A stretch of 64,000 bases of DNA from Glossina fuscipes. Its lineage: Eukaryota > Arthropoda > Insecta > Diptera > Glossinidae. Position 1 is the stretch's first letter; each line of letters starts with the position of its first letter. The translations under genes were made by a program, and so were the position numbers. The stretch spans positions 692,510 through 756,509 of the forward strand of contig NW_023998441.1 in NCBI RefSeq assembly GCF_014805625.2, written 5' to 3'. The notes under the pieces are model-generated. The model searched no databases. It was given only the letters and a program-made list of their open reading frames with translations, and had not been told where the DNA came from. This document shows positions 23,778 through 38,700 of the stretch, in pieces.

Positions 23778-26700
23778 GTAAGAATTATTTTATGTACGAA
23801 GAAGATACATTATATATGCATAATGCTGCATATTATTTACACTTATGAACATAAACTAAAGAGTATATTCTTAAGGCTGCAAACTATGGCTAAAATAAGA
23901 ACAAGTTGGATATAAATTAAACTAAAAATAACAAAAAGGTATTCATTGTAAAAGGTTATCATAACTTAAAAAGACAAATTTTTAGACAGTTGTTTACGAA
24001 GATATGGTCACTTTCACCTTTAGATTGCATGATATTCAAAGTACCTAGGAAGACAACTAAATTTTCGTTTCGTGTTGCAAGTTTTTATTTCTACTTATGC
24101 CAAGGATGTATTAATTTTGTAGATGTTTGCAACACTCTGAATAAATCTACTCAGAAAGATTTTCCGAGGAAAACTGCCTGTTTGATGTCTGTCCGTACAT
24201 TCTTTTGCTCAGTCCGCAAATAGCTGAGGAATAAAAGAAGCCATACTGCACCAATTTGTTCAATTTTTCGTATTGTCTTATGTAATGAAATTGTTTTAGG
24301 TCACGAGTTGGAACTTCTCAAACTCCAGCTGCAACTCATAGACGTTGGTTGTATTGTAGAAGGCCAAGAAATAGAGAATTTTAAAGCAAAAAGTTTTCTT
24401 GAAAATAAACTCACACAAGTCAAATTAGAAGACGGCAGTCATGTTCATTCCCGTTTACTTGAACTACGCAAACTTTTAGGCGAACGACAACGCAGTCTAA
24501 ATAATGTGACAAAAACGTCCTGTGCTCTGCGTTCAGCAATCATTCATGCTACTGTTCAAGTTCCTACGTCTAAACGATGCATTCATTGCAAACAAACTTT
24601 ACGTAAAGTGCGCTATTTACACCGCAAACTTGTTTGTTACATCAATGTTGCTGAAATTAAAGCAAAGTTGGTATAAGTAAAGCACCTTTAAATAATGCAT
24701 AACAAGTCATAATATTTTGTAGATTTCCAGACATCCAAGAAACATGTGGCCAGTATAAGATGATTTTTGCTGATGAGATGCGCAAATACTTACGCCAAAT
24801 ATATTCAAATTACAGTGAAATTTTGGAACTTTTTTTTCCGGTCTTAAAGTTGGTTAATAAATCTAGAGCTGCAGAACATTGTCCTACAGACGTATTTTTC
24901 TTAGATACTGTTTTAGTCACACCTCCCCAAGCTCGTCCGTTTTATGTGTTGTTTAATCAAATTGTGGAACATTCACAAACATCGGTTTATCGAAGTATTA
25001 TCGAAAATAATTCTGTCCTCAGAGTAATTGTGAACCACATAAAGTGCCCAATGGAAACCTTTTCAGAAGAATCTCGGGTAAAAAAGATATTCAAATTGTA
25101 ATTGAAAATAATAAGTCAAAATATTGTAGGAAGTGTATTCCATGGCGAGAGGTAAGACATCTTTTGAAAAGCTGTACAATGCTTGGCAAGCATTGCAAAC
25201 TTCCATCGATGTTCTTCTGGATGCAAGCATATCCCGAGAAGCTCCTCCATCAGCGGGTTTAAAACAAGTTTTGGAGAAAAAAAATGGTCTTATTCGCAAG
25301 CACATGATGGGGAAACGTGTCAACTTTGCTGCCCGGACCGTCATTACTCCTGATCCTAATATAAATGTGGAGGAAGTGGGCGTTCCGGATATATTTGCTA
25401 AGAAGCTATCCTATCCCGCAAAAGTAACACATTGGAACGTAGCTGAATTAAGAAAGATGGTGATAAACGGCCCAAATATTCATCCCGGGTAAACATCATT
25501 AAAAGGTTGTTATACAAACTTTTGAACTAATTTCCATCCACTACTGCTTAGAGCAAACTTTATAGAAGACGAAAAAGGTTATACAACATTGATTCCAGCT
25601 GACAATAATACCAAACGAGAAAGCATGGCCAAAATGTTGTTTAACTATCCCGAAAAGGGCGTGAAAATTGTACATCGTCATGTTTTGAATGGTGATATTT
25701 TGTTGCTGAATCGTCAACCTACTTTGCATAGGCCTTCTATTATGGCGCATAGGGCACGTATTTTAAAAGAAGAAAAAACTTTTCGATTGCATTATTCGAA
25801 CTGTAAAGCTTACAATGCTGATTTTGACGGCGACGAAATGAATGCTCATCTACCTCAAAATGAAGTAGCGCGTTCTGAGGCGTATAATTTAGGTATATAA
25901 TTGGGCTTAGCGTTCTAAACGGCATGTTTAAAGTTGCCATATTTACAGTAAATGTGGCCAATAATTACCTGGTTCCTAAAGACGGCACACCATTAGGTGG
26001 TCTTATTCAAGATCACATTATTGCTGGGGTAAAACTATCAATGCGTGGCCGTTTTTTTAATCGCGAAGATTATCAACAATTGGTCTTTCAAGGTTTGGTT
26101 CATTTAAAAAACGACATTAAACTATTACCACCTGCTATTGTTAAACCTATTCAGTTATGGTCAGGAAAACAGGTATTCAACAAATTTTATTAAATATCAA
26201 AGGTATTACATTATATATAACTTTAGGTTTTATCCACAATCATAATCAATATGACCCCCGACGGTTATGATGCCATTAGCTTGGAAAGTATTGCTAAAAT
26301 AAGTTCGAAGGTAAGTTCGCTTTCTGACTTTTCTCTTTTATGTTCTTCCAATTTTAACAGCAACACGTGATTGGATATTTGCTTTTTTAATTCAATTGTG
26401 CGCCCTACAGAATAATGGGAGGTTTTAGCTTTGTTTTCTCCTCTCTAGCACAGAATTGTATACGCATAGAGTGCATTTGTTCTTGGGTAGCATCAGTTTT
26501 CGTTGTGTTTACCACTGTCCTAATGGGAATTTCTGTCCATATCATTCGTTGTCAAAACGCTTGAAGCCAAAAAAAATCAGATGGACCTTTCAAAGTAGGC
26601 ACCTATTTGCGTAGTCGACGGTCAGAACCACGTCCAGACTATGTAAAAAAAATTGGTTGCGGCAGTTGATCCGAAAATCAATGCAGACCTTTTAAAATTT

Positions 26701-29700
26701 GTATTGAAAAAATAATGTGAGTAGTAGTATAACTGCGTCGGAAATAAAAAACCGTAAGTTTGCAGCCTACAAGATATATTAATCTAAAACGTAAAAATAC
26801 TTCGCAGACCCAGCTGAAATCTTAATAAGTTTGAAGTTGCGTTTCATAAAATCAGATCCGTATAATTGGAAATATTTTCTCTTGCGGTTATTAAATCTTC
26901 TTAGTGGAACTATTATTCATTTCACAAGAGATAATGATTTTCAATACTTAAATTATATGCTTATTAGGTGTTTGCAAAAATGCTGCTCACTTTTTGATTT
27001 GAAAAAGGCATTGTTTGCGGAAAATTAGCGCAATATATATTAATCAAAATAGCTACCAACATTTGCTATAACATTTTACAATATTTTTGATAAGATGGCA
27101 ATATCATGCCGACAGAACTTATTTCGGCAGCGATCCACTTTCGCACTTCTCCAACTTTAAAGATACGTGCGCCAGTCAGTCAATCTGCACCAATCTGAAC
27201 AAGTCGTAATCAGGAGGCGCTTTGTCTGATAAATTCGCTGGGTGCGGCAGAAGTGTATCCTGGACAACAATTGGGACAAGTGGCCAAAAATGTCATTTTC
27301 AGACAATTCGCCAGACAATTGGGATTTGATGGAGCAGCATTACCATAAGCCTTTGAACGTGTTTGGTGGGCTTCGGTAGCAGATGTTTTCAAATAAACAG
27401 CAAAAGTAGTGTATTTGGAAGAAGAAGAATTTTTAGTGCTCCATGATTAGCATCGGCGTACGCTGAACAAATCAATATTTTCATACATTTGTACACTGAT
27501 ATTTTCCATTTATTTATTATTTATATCTGTAGAAGTCGCTTCTATTTTTGCAAACACCTAATGTAAATAATTTGTCTTATTGTAGTGTAAACAATGTGTT
27601 TCAGGACACAACACACATAACTATATACGTAAATAAAAGCCTTTCATCTTTTGATTAGAATTAGGAAAAACTAATGAGGCTCTGACTCCTAATGTTAGAA
27701 TAAAAAAATATGCTCATCTTCGAATGGAAATTGACACAAGCTAAAAATTCATATAAATAATTTTTAGCACTGGAAGTCGAAATTCACCGGCAAAACTTTA
27801 ACACCCGGTGACTTGATGTCTGAAAGCGAAGTTATAATACGCAATGGTGAACTTTTAATTGGCGTGTTCGATAAACAGCAGTATGGAGCTACTTCTTTTG
27901 GCCTAATTCATTGCATGTTTGAGGTCTGCTACTATATTAATGCGGATTTATTTGGATTATTAAATGTATGTTTACAGCTGTATGGTGGCAGGATTTCAAC
28001 AAAGGTTCTTACTGCTTTGGCCAAATTATTAACAGCTTTTCTGCAACGCGAAGGATTTTCTTTGGGAGTTAAAGATATATTGGTAACTAATGAAGCTGAT
28101 AATTTAAGACGTGAAATTATTCAAGAAAGCCGATTTATTGGTAATAAAGCGCTAACGAAGGCTTTAGATTTGAAAGATGTGCCTCCTCACGATGTTCTTT
28201 CGCAAAAAATGGAAGAAGCCATTTTGAAAGATTCTAAGTTCCGTGTCGTGATCGATCGGAAATACAAAGGACTATTAGATAATTATTCCAATGATATAAA
28301 TAAGTAAGTAGATTTTGATCGAATTAAGGATGTTTAGTTCGGAAATATTTGTGTATATATTTTAGAACTTGTCTGCCAAACGGACTACTAACAAAATTTC
28401 CCGATAACAACCTCCAAGTAATGGTTTTGTCTGGAGCTAAAGGATCCATGGTAAACACAATGCAAATTTCTTGCTTATTGGGTCAAATCGAATTAGAAGG
28501 GAAACGACCTCCTTCGATGATATCTGGCAAATCGTTACCAAGTTTTGCTGTTTTCGAAACTTCTCCAAAATCTGGAGGCTTTGTCGACGGCCGGTTTATG
28601 ACCGGTATACAGCCACAAGATTTCTTCTTTCATTGTATGGCAGGCCGAGAAGTAAGCTTCTTATAATATTTTCAATAAATGAAATGTTGAAAATGTACGT
28701 TGTGTTCTTTAGGGTCTAATCGACACGGCTGTAAAAACTTCACGTTCGGGTTACCTTCAAAGATGTCTTATAAAACACTTAGAAGGATTGAATGTCCATT
28801 ATGATTTAACGGTGCGGGATAGCGACAACACCGTCATACAATACCTCTATGGAGAAGACGGCTTAGATATCTTAAAATCAAAGTTCATCAATAGTAAGGT
28901 TGGACTACAATTTTTATTTGCAAATGCCGGAGCGGTATTGCAAGCTAAAGAAGTAATCAATCTTAAAGATGAGGATTCTATTAATAAAATACAGCATCAC
29001 AATAAAACACACCAGTCATGGTTGAAAAAATGGGATAAAATATCTGGAATACCTCTAACAGTTCATGTTAAAAATTTATCTGCTTTTACAAAATTTTCTG
29101 CTGAATTGAGATATGAGCTAGAAACTGATAACGGTAAAGAAGTAAATCCAAAAACTGGCAGACGTCGCTTGGATGAAGCTATAATTAAATTATGGAACGA
29201 CGCAGACAGCAACATAAGTGCAATTAAAGAGCTATACAAACGAAAATATGTTCGCCGGCCCGATCCTACGAATAATTTATATCGGCAAGATCTGTATTAT
29301 AGTGCTGTTTCGGAAAAACTGGAGGGCTTATTTAGGGAATTTAGTGAAAAAAATCCTGATCGTAAAGGGATCATAAATGAAATTATATGTATTAAGAATA
29401 TGGAGTCTTTGGCAAATCCAGGAGAACCTGTAGGATTGCTTGCCGCACAATCAGTTGGTGAACCATCTACCCAAATGACATTAAACACGTTTCATTTTGC
29501 TGGTCGCGGGGAAATGAATGTAACTCTTGGAATACCCCGCTTACGTGAAATTTTAATGATGGCAACAAAAAATATCAAAACACCTTCAATGGACATACCA
29601 ATTAAATGTGGACAAGAAAAGTCTGCGGAAAATTTGCGCATTTCTTTACATAAAATTAAATTAGCTGATGTTTTACAGTGTAAGTGTGGCAGTTTTAACA

Positions 29701-32700
29701 TCACTTTTGTCAGCGTATTCAAATGACTTTTTAACTTTGCAGATGTCCAGATCAAAACGCATTTCATCTTGAAACCAGAACGTTTCCGAAAATATGAACT
29801 GATGTTTCAACTTTTGCCACATAAAAATTGTAATGACGGTCTTTGTGTTGAACCAAAGCAAATCTTGAAATTTATTAATGAAAGTTTTCTTCCCATGCTC
29901 TTCAGAGCAATAATCAAATCAACGAAATTTAAAGCCTCTTTGTAAGTACACAAAATTGCAAAGAACGGTATTGTAAGGAATATTATTTTTGAACTCACGG
30001 CAACATTTTGAGTAGAAATTTGTATGTGCATTCTATACCCAAGACCGAGGGAAGGCGGTATTCTTATTTTATCATAATCTTGCAAAACGCAAAAGAAAAC
30101 TTTAGGCACCCTATAAAGTATCAGCTTCATCAGCTTCAAATTCTGAATCGATCTAGCGATGTCTGTTCGCCCAAATCTGTATGAATACGTGTCGTTGATA
30201 CTCACGCGCAAAATCTACTACAAGTTGGCAGAAATATTGGAAGCTCTTACATGCAGTTTGATATAGAAAATGGGCGGAATCTATCAATGGATAGGTCTAC
30301 CGTGACGCGTGAACTGAAACCACCTCCGTCTGTCTAACCAAAAATTTGTAGTCTCATCCTCATTGCTCATAAATTATAAAGATCAGAAGACTGAAATTTT
30401 CTATATATATTTTATAGGGAGCCCTACTATTAAAGATCGCCCACGGCTTCAAAGATGTATATTATATATTATAAGTGATCAAACGGTTTTGCGGTTTTTT
30501 TCTAATTATTAATCACTTGCCACACAAGATAGTTTACACTAACACAAATTTTATAAGTGATCAATTTTTGATTTTTATCATTTTTTTTCTGTATGTCACT
30601 CATAAGGTAAACAAGACAGAACCTTGAAAATTTTTATGTAAATTCTGAACTCCAAGACTCCATTGTCTTCAATTGAACAAGTCCGCTCATTATTAAAACG
30701 CAGCAGATATTTTTGCATCCAGGAGAACATTTACAACAAATATTACACAGACTGACACTGTTAGGTCGACTCAGAATTTGATGCATATCATGAGTATAAT
30801 TACTCCTTTTTCTAGCAAACTTTTAGACAAAATGAAGATGCCACAATCTTCCGAAGGTGCTCCCGAAATTAATCATGAGCAAATTAATTTAGAAAGCAAA
30901 CAAACAGCATTCAGCCTTATCTGTTTTTCTACAGGCATGCGCACTGATCTTAAGGGTTACACAAGTAAATATATTCAGCAAGGGCTTTGTTCGGCATGTG
31001 CTCTTAGACGAAAGAAAGAAAGAAAAATTAAAAGAAGGATCTTTTAGGATTAGCACTTTGTTTCTTGATTGTTTTTTATTTTTGAACAGTGCTTGAAACT
31101 TAACGATATTTTGAATTTTGTTTTGCATAGAGTCGACGCTGTTAAAAAAGATTCCGATGACAAGGATAACAAAACTAGACATGCAGATGATGAAACTGTT
31201 GAAGATGCAATGAATTATCTTTCAAATATTTGGGAACCTGGAACGAATAACATTGGTTTTTCAGATGAAGAGCAATCTGGTGAAATGGATGCCACAGCGT
31301 TCAAACTAAAAGCTCGCCAGTTAGATGAAAATGAGTATGATGAATCCGATCGACCTGAACAGCTTTATGAATCTGGTGGTAAGCAGCGATCGCTACATAA
31401 AAATAAAATTATTTAGTGCAACAATTGCTAATGTTTTTAATAGTTCTCAAGTAGCTTTTAATTTTCCTAAATTTATATAGATGTATAAGATGATTTAGAC
31501 CTTTTTCGTTTCAAATGATAAAATTTCCTGCAATGTGATATGTTAGTGTCCGTTCCTAAGCATCCATCACTCACTTTGTTATCATCACGGTGATGAGAAA
31601 GTGCAGCAACTAAGCAGTAATTACTAAAAATCGCATTTCCTTTATTAAGGAAAGCATTTTCCATACTTCCTTTGCAAGTAATCGTATTTTTTCTCTTTTA
31701 ACCTCGTATGTTGGCTTTTTATAGCTGGGATATAACACTTCCAGCTTAAAGAAATTGATTCGAAATAATTGCAGTCTCGTATATCTTTTTACTTTAACTT
31801 CATTGTTTGTTGGGATGTAGTCTTAAAATGACAAGAAATTTTGCGTGCGAGAAAATAACTAGCACGGGTCAGTGCGCAACTCATTTGCCTGAATAAATCC
31901 TTCGATCTGTAATCGCGTTCTGTATGGCCCATTCTTTCGACTGATTGTCATGAATGTTTCAATTATACCGAAACTGAACTCTGCTCTTTCAGGCCGGAAT
32001 ACAAGCAGGCAAGTATGATGGGCACCCTGAGCATTAGCAAATAACGATGGTTACGAATTCCATTGTGAATAAAGCAAATTCAGTAAGCGCTTTCTTTACT
32101 ACGATAGGTCATCGAGATCATCTCATGAGTCCAGCTTCGAAATTTTTGTTTTGTACTATCTTAGTTTTACCTTTGGATGTTAAAAAGGGTGAGCTGCATC
32201 AGTTCTTTCCTCTCAAAGCCTTTATTTGTTACTCTTGGCTTTCTGCTACACGGATTTTTGAGCGAAACTTACCAACTCGTCTGCATATGAATGTGGTACA
32301 AGTTAAAGCAGTTGAAATAATAAGCTGGTAGTAATAGTAGTAATAGCGTAAAGAACATACAAAGTAGTCTAACAGTATGTATCTTTGTTGTTGTAGCTTG
32401 GACGTAAGTGTGCATGTACACGTACTATATCAGTCTGTGCGTAAAAGTGTTGGACTTAAGAGTAGTACGGGTATATGTCAATAATAGATTTGGAATTGAA
32501 ATCGTAACGGTTAAAAATTGGGTATGTTGTTTAAAATATTGTGCAGCTTTGAATAAATTGTTTCTGTTTTAAGAATGGGGCTCATAAGAGTACCCCACTT
32601 GTGTGAAAAGAGTGTCATGATAGAGTAACAGGACTAAATCAGTAAAACGTGGTCTTTATTGTTTCGGTGTTAGTCAACACAACATTAAACTTTCGTGATA

Positions 32701-35700
32701 TTCCGACAATTAGCTTATTAGTTGTTCCAGTGACGCTATTTGTTTTCTTAACACGGTTGACCAGTCGCTCGACCGCAGATTGTCCTTGGCGAGCATGGAA
32801 TTATTTATTTTTCACGAAAAAGAAATTAATGACAAAGACATATGACTCAGACATAAACATTATTGTAACGCGCCGCTCTTCAAACGGGATGACTTGGTTT
32901 GTTTCGGCAATAATCGATGGCAGGTAAAGTGCAGTTGTTTAGCTTGCCAAGTTTGTTCGCATTTGTGATCTTTTTAAGTACTTTTTCCTGTTACTTGAGA
33001 CCTGATGCCAAATGTTTGGATTTCCGGCAATATACATATATATTTATATATATATACATATATATTCTCCTTTTTTCGGAAAATTTGTCTATGTTACAGC
33101 GAGGTAATGCAGGCACGTACAATAAATAGATAAATGCGAAATATCGCGGTTGAGTTTATAATTGACGTAATAAAATATGAAAAGAAATCAGCACAGCACA
33201 GATATCGCGACTCATTTTATTTGTTAGCGATTGACATATGGATTTGTAGATCAAATATTTGTCCTGGTTCAACTCGACTTAATCGTTTTGTAAAATTGTA
33301 AATGTTGACTTCCGCAGATGTATTTCGGAGTTCCCTATACCAAGAAGGCCGTACTCATTAGGCAAGTTTATTTTCAGCAGAATCCAGAGTGACAGAGTGT
33401 TCAGGAGAACCTTAGTAGTGAATTAGTAGCCTGCATCTCCAGAATTTCTTTTTCGACAGGATTGATCGTGTTTATTAAGGAATGTGTAGTATATTTCAAA
33501 AGGGAGTATAGAGTGATGGACTACTGGTCTCTGACATTCTGCCTTCTTCCCTAGGAACAGCCTAGGCACCGTCAAGCAATTTGGTATAATTCTACGAGTG
33601 ATGGACTAATAGTCTCTGCAACTCAAAATTTTTTCCTTTAGACGGGATGAATTTGTCGTCCGCTTGTCCTAATTGTTATTCTCCTAACGAAAGACTCGTT
33701 TAATTTACACTTATTTCGCTGACTGGTAAAGCATAATTAACGAACTGCCGCTTTGCTTTAGTTTGGAGAATGGGTTTAATTGCAGATTTATGGAAGCTAG
33801 TGTTGGCTTGCATGCATTCAGAACTATTAAATAGATAAATACTTGCGCATCAAATGTGCTGATACCAAGATGTTACTAAGATAATTTGAATATTGAACGC
33901 AATGATTGCGTTATCGTCTGCAGACACTGTTTGCTTGTTTTCGTAAAAGAAAGGGGTAATCACGTATCTAAAAGGCCAAATTTCAGTCACGACCATACCG
34001 ATAGTTGATAAGCATCTTTGCCCCGATGGCGTAAGACTCTGGTGTCATTTTCGTTGCTATCATTGATATGTAAATGAAAAAGCAGAACATTATATTAAAT
34101 TATAGCTGTCAAAATCCGAAAACTAACAACTGGGTTCCTGACCACCAAACAAACGACTAAACTATTAATAGAAGAATATTTTTTGTCTTATTTTTAAGTG
34201 TATATGCGTATATACTTAGTATATACATATACCTACTTATCCATACACTGCATTTGTCCGTAGATTTATTTCAGTGAGCATGAAATACATTAATTAATAA
34301 AATAAAAATAATAAAATATTTGTAGTGAAAGTGTTGTCGCAAAAATATTGTCAGAAACGATGAGTGAATGATCAACGATGTGCAATGGCTACTTTTTACT
34401 CCCCAAAAAGTGGTTTCTCACTTTGGTGAAGAATACCAACAATTTTGCATATATCTATAAGTTTGGGAGATATGGACTTCACTTAGGTGCTAGTATAGAC
34501 CACAGGCAATTATTCTTGAAAATCACTGGAAAATTTGTTGTACCATCGAAAACAAAAATTATTGTTAACATTATTTTTATTGCCGAAAAAAGTTTTGGAG
34601 ATGATATTGGTAAATTTTTATTACTATAATTTTCATTTTTCCAGGCCCTCGTTTGGTAGGACTTCACTGAGTACTAAGCCTTTTGTATCACATCGCGCAT
34701 TTGCGTTTTTTATGTACTTCCCTTATTTGAAGAGATCGGCACTTATATTGAACGTTTGGGTACAAAATTTACATAGGTGCAATGCTTATAGATGGAAGTG
34801 TTTATTAGTTTCTCTAGTCACTTAGTTCTAACAGTGATAGGGACAAATTTTGCTACCAAGGCCACATTGTCCCGTGAAATCAAAAAACTTCTAGTAGTCT
34901 TCAAAGAGCTAGACTTACTGGTCACCTCTTTTAGTATGTCTGGACACCACTTCTTTCAAATCTTCTATTGTTAAGGAACTTAATTCGTCTTCAGGCAATT
35001 ATTCTTGCTCGTTTTCTATGTATTTTATAATGTTGTTTAAACAGGGTTTGTATAAGTATTTCAAATAACAATTCGCATTCCTTAATTTGTTATAAAAACC
35101 TTAACAAAACTTTAAATTCCCCAAACACGTAGAAGGGACTCTTGCGTCTAGTTCCAAAGGATCAGTCTACAAAAACCTAATATATGAGACGTATGTTTAA
35201 TATACATATTTAATAAGCTTGTCTTACTGTTAATATTTCCATTAATTCTGTGAAAGTGATTCTCTGATCTGGCTTTCTGACTGGTTTCGCTTAATTTTAC
35301 TTTGCAACCATACAAATTTACGTCGTCTTTTTGTAGACAGACACGACATATTTGTTGCAAATCTTCCAAATTTAAATCCATGCTTTTAAGCAATACTTCA
35401 TGCAAATATTTTTTCCTTTTTGGTTGTTGCTCAGTAAAGTTTGTTTTTGTTTGTTAATTTTTTTTAAATCTTTTGTTCTGGCTTAACTACTGCCAGTAAG
35501 CGATTTTGCTAGGAATTTATTTTAATTTCAATTTACAGCTGTTTTCTCTTATCAATGTGACGCTTACAACAACCAATACTAACTCTAAAGTGTACTTAAC
35601 AGTTGTTGTGGATTGCAAAAAACCCATACTCATCAACAAATGCTGAATAGGCGATGCGAAACCAACCGAGAACATAAGCTAACTGTCAGATACGTGTTTA

Positions 35701-38700
35701 AATCCATGTTAGTGTTTGTTTACATAAATGTTAATGGAGAAGTGCAAAACTTATAAAGTGAAAAAGTTCTTTAAAATTGACTTTTTGAAACAAAAAAAGG
35801 GGAAAAAATTTAATTTTGTCAATTTAATTTAATTATAGTTTCCTGATGTTTTTCCTATGATGAATAACTATTGCATAGACTAAAGTGTTTATTTATTTAT
35901 TTATTTTTTTTTTGTTTGTTTAGAGATGGATTGGACCAGTTAAGTTAATGTTAGATCCATAATCCAGAAACGAAGTTGAGAGCGATTGATGAAAAAATTT
36001 AAGCATAGGTAGACTGATGTGGCAGAGTGTTCGCATTGAGAGGCTCTGTTCCGCTGTCAATCCATAAATCACCGTACTTGGTACTGTACTGTCAAGATCC
36101 GGCTAATAATGCCGATAAAAGAAAAAGTGTAGGCGATTCGTGATTGTAATAGAAATACTAAATGTAAAATTAGAATGAAAACTCAGCTGATTTGATAAAG
36201 GCAGTCAGTTGCTTCAAATGCCTAAAGTTACCAGCACGAAAAATTTCATATAGATTGTTATACAGGTTAAATATACTGAAAGATTGTCTAAGGATGTTAA
36301 ACCTCCTGCACTCAAAAATAAGGTGCTCGGCAGACTCAGTAATATTGCAATCCTCACAGATGTCAGAGGAGGAGACTTTGATCATTTTAAAATAGACCTT
36401 GTCGTAGGTGTTATTACTCATAAGACGGTGAAGAACTTTAAATTCCCATGTTGTGAATTTTCCTTTAGGTAGAAGCATGGGTGTCAAAAAAGGGTAAATT
36501 TTGTAGAAAATCCGGTCACTTTTTTCTCTAGCTAAAACATGATACTCATCTTTCCATTCTTTTATGATGAGTTTTTTGACTAGCAGAAAAGCTTCGCTGG
36601 GGGGGTAGTTTATGGACAAAACTGTACCATCGAACCTAGCTTGACGAGCATGGAAGTCAGCTTTTTCATTGATACTAAAACCGCAGTGACCTGGGATCCA
36701 GATGATGTGGCATTTTTCAATACTTGGGTCTTTTAAAAGGTTGTAGATATCGAAGACATACTTATTGAATGGGTCTTTGTTCTTGATTAAAATTAGAGCA
36801 GATTTGCTGTCAGAGCAAACTACAAATTTTTTCAGCTTAATTTCAGATGTGTGGATGATTGCTTGTCTGATGGCCAGAAGTTCAATGAAAGTAGAACTTT
36901 GCATTTTCCTATAAGTAAGTTTGGGTATTCAATAATTGAAAAACTAGAGATGTCCGAATTGATAGATCCATCCGTTGCGTATATTTTGAAGTTATTTTCG
37001 ACGAAGTTTTTGCAGACAAGCGATTCGAAGACAAGACCCTGATCGATTTTTTTTTTGAGTTGGTGATTGAATTAAGTAAGTTTAATTCAACTACGCATTT
37101 ATCATGAATAATATTATTCCAGGAGGGTACTGAGTTAACTTTATTGAAGATGTTACTGAATTTTTTGAAGCAGTTAGAGTAACTACTGATGACATGATTG
37201 TGTCGGGAAGCGACCTCGTCAAAGAAGGCAGGTCTGAAGATTTTTACCTTGAAAAGTTCTTTTGCAGTTACAAGATAAATTCTCTTAGCAACGGGGAGTT
37301 CATAAGAGATGGAATGTAAAATTGATGTTGGTGTTGAGGGGGACAAACCGGTACAACGTCTTAGGATTGAGTGTTGAAAGGTTTGTATTTTTTAATGTAT
37401 ACGCAGGAGCGTTACACGATGTAGAGTAGGGATATTCAATTTTGGATCTAACAATAGATTTGTAAACGTTTAATGCTTTCCTAGGTGGGAGTGTGGTGTG
37501 AATGTTGGTCAGAAGTTTGATGACATTTGAGCCTGTGTTGCAATTTTCGAGGCTATCCTTGTAATGCTCATGCGTGGTTAAACTTGAGTTGATTATTCTG
37601 CCCAAAAATTTAAAAGAGGAAGACGGACTGATTTTTATACCATTGATTGTAATGTAAAAAATTTTTTTGGGATCCTTAGCAAAGCGAATGACTTTTGATT
37701 TTTCCGGGTTGAAAGTTAGATTTAAGTCTGCACAAAGTTTGTGAAAAAGATTGGCTTTAGTGTCGAGGTTACGGACTGCTTCCATTAATGATTTTCCAGC
37801 AGAGATGATGAGGAAATCGTCAGCATATTGAAATAAATGGGTAGAATTGTCCTGTAATTGATGTAAACCGGCTGTGTATAAATTGAAGAGAACTGGGCTG
37901 AGACAGCTACCTTGAGGTAAGCCTCCACAAACTTCGACTGTATGTGAATCTAATACGAGAGTTCTCGAGGAAAGAAAGTTGAGAACTCAATGCCTATTTT
38001 GTGTCGGGATTTTAAAATCAGATAGAATTTGGTCCAGTTTCGCTAAGTTTACACAGTCGTAAGCTTTATTAATGTCTAAGCAAAGCATGACTACCTGGTT
38101 CCCATTTGTTTTTTCATTTGCAATTTTGAAAAGGACTTCATTAAGGCACATACCGGTGGAGATATTTTTTTGGTAAGCAAAGGACCTTGACGGGAGAAGG
38201 TGTGAGTGATTCAGGAATTTTGTTAGTCTTTCATTAATCATTTGGTTGGTAATTTTTAGAAGAACAGGCAAGAGGGATATGGGTCTGAAGTTAGTGAATA
38301 TTTCAAGATCTTTTCCGGGTTTAGGAATGGGCATTATTTTAATTGTACCGCAAACGGTGGGAAACGAGTTGGTCATCCAGCGCTCATTTATAGCAGATAG
38401 CAGGGTTAGAAGGCTTGGCATGGGAAGGACATTTATCATTTCATATTTGATTCCGTCATGGCCTGCTGCTGTGGACTTCTTTTTCGACTTAAGGACGTGC
38501 ATGAGTTCATCAAGGGAGAATGGAGAGATGTTTTTCATCCGAGAGTTAAGTAAGGAGGTTTGGAGACCACATGTCGAGGGAACTTGAGCTTTCAGCCATT
38601 CAAGGTAGGATTTGTTGTTCAGATCATCCCAAATGGGGTTTTTGTATTTCTTTTTTGTGGTGCGATGACCATTTAAAAATTTCTACAATGGCTTTGTATT

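Noticed and set aside
27813..28307. Separate gene starting at an internal Met of RpI1 exon 8
   Set aside because: It is the continuation of the RpI1 frame from the acceptor at 27767.
30778..31047. Open frame between RpI1 exons 11 and 12
   Set aside because: The splice from 29941 to 31131 keeps the family sequence and frame without it, and the frame matches nothing in the Pol I subunit.
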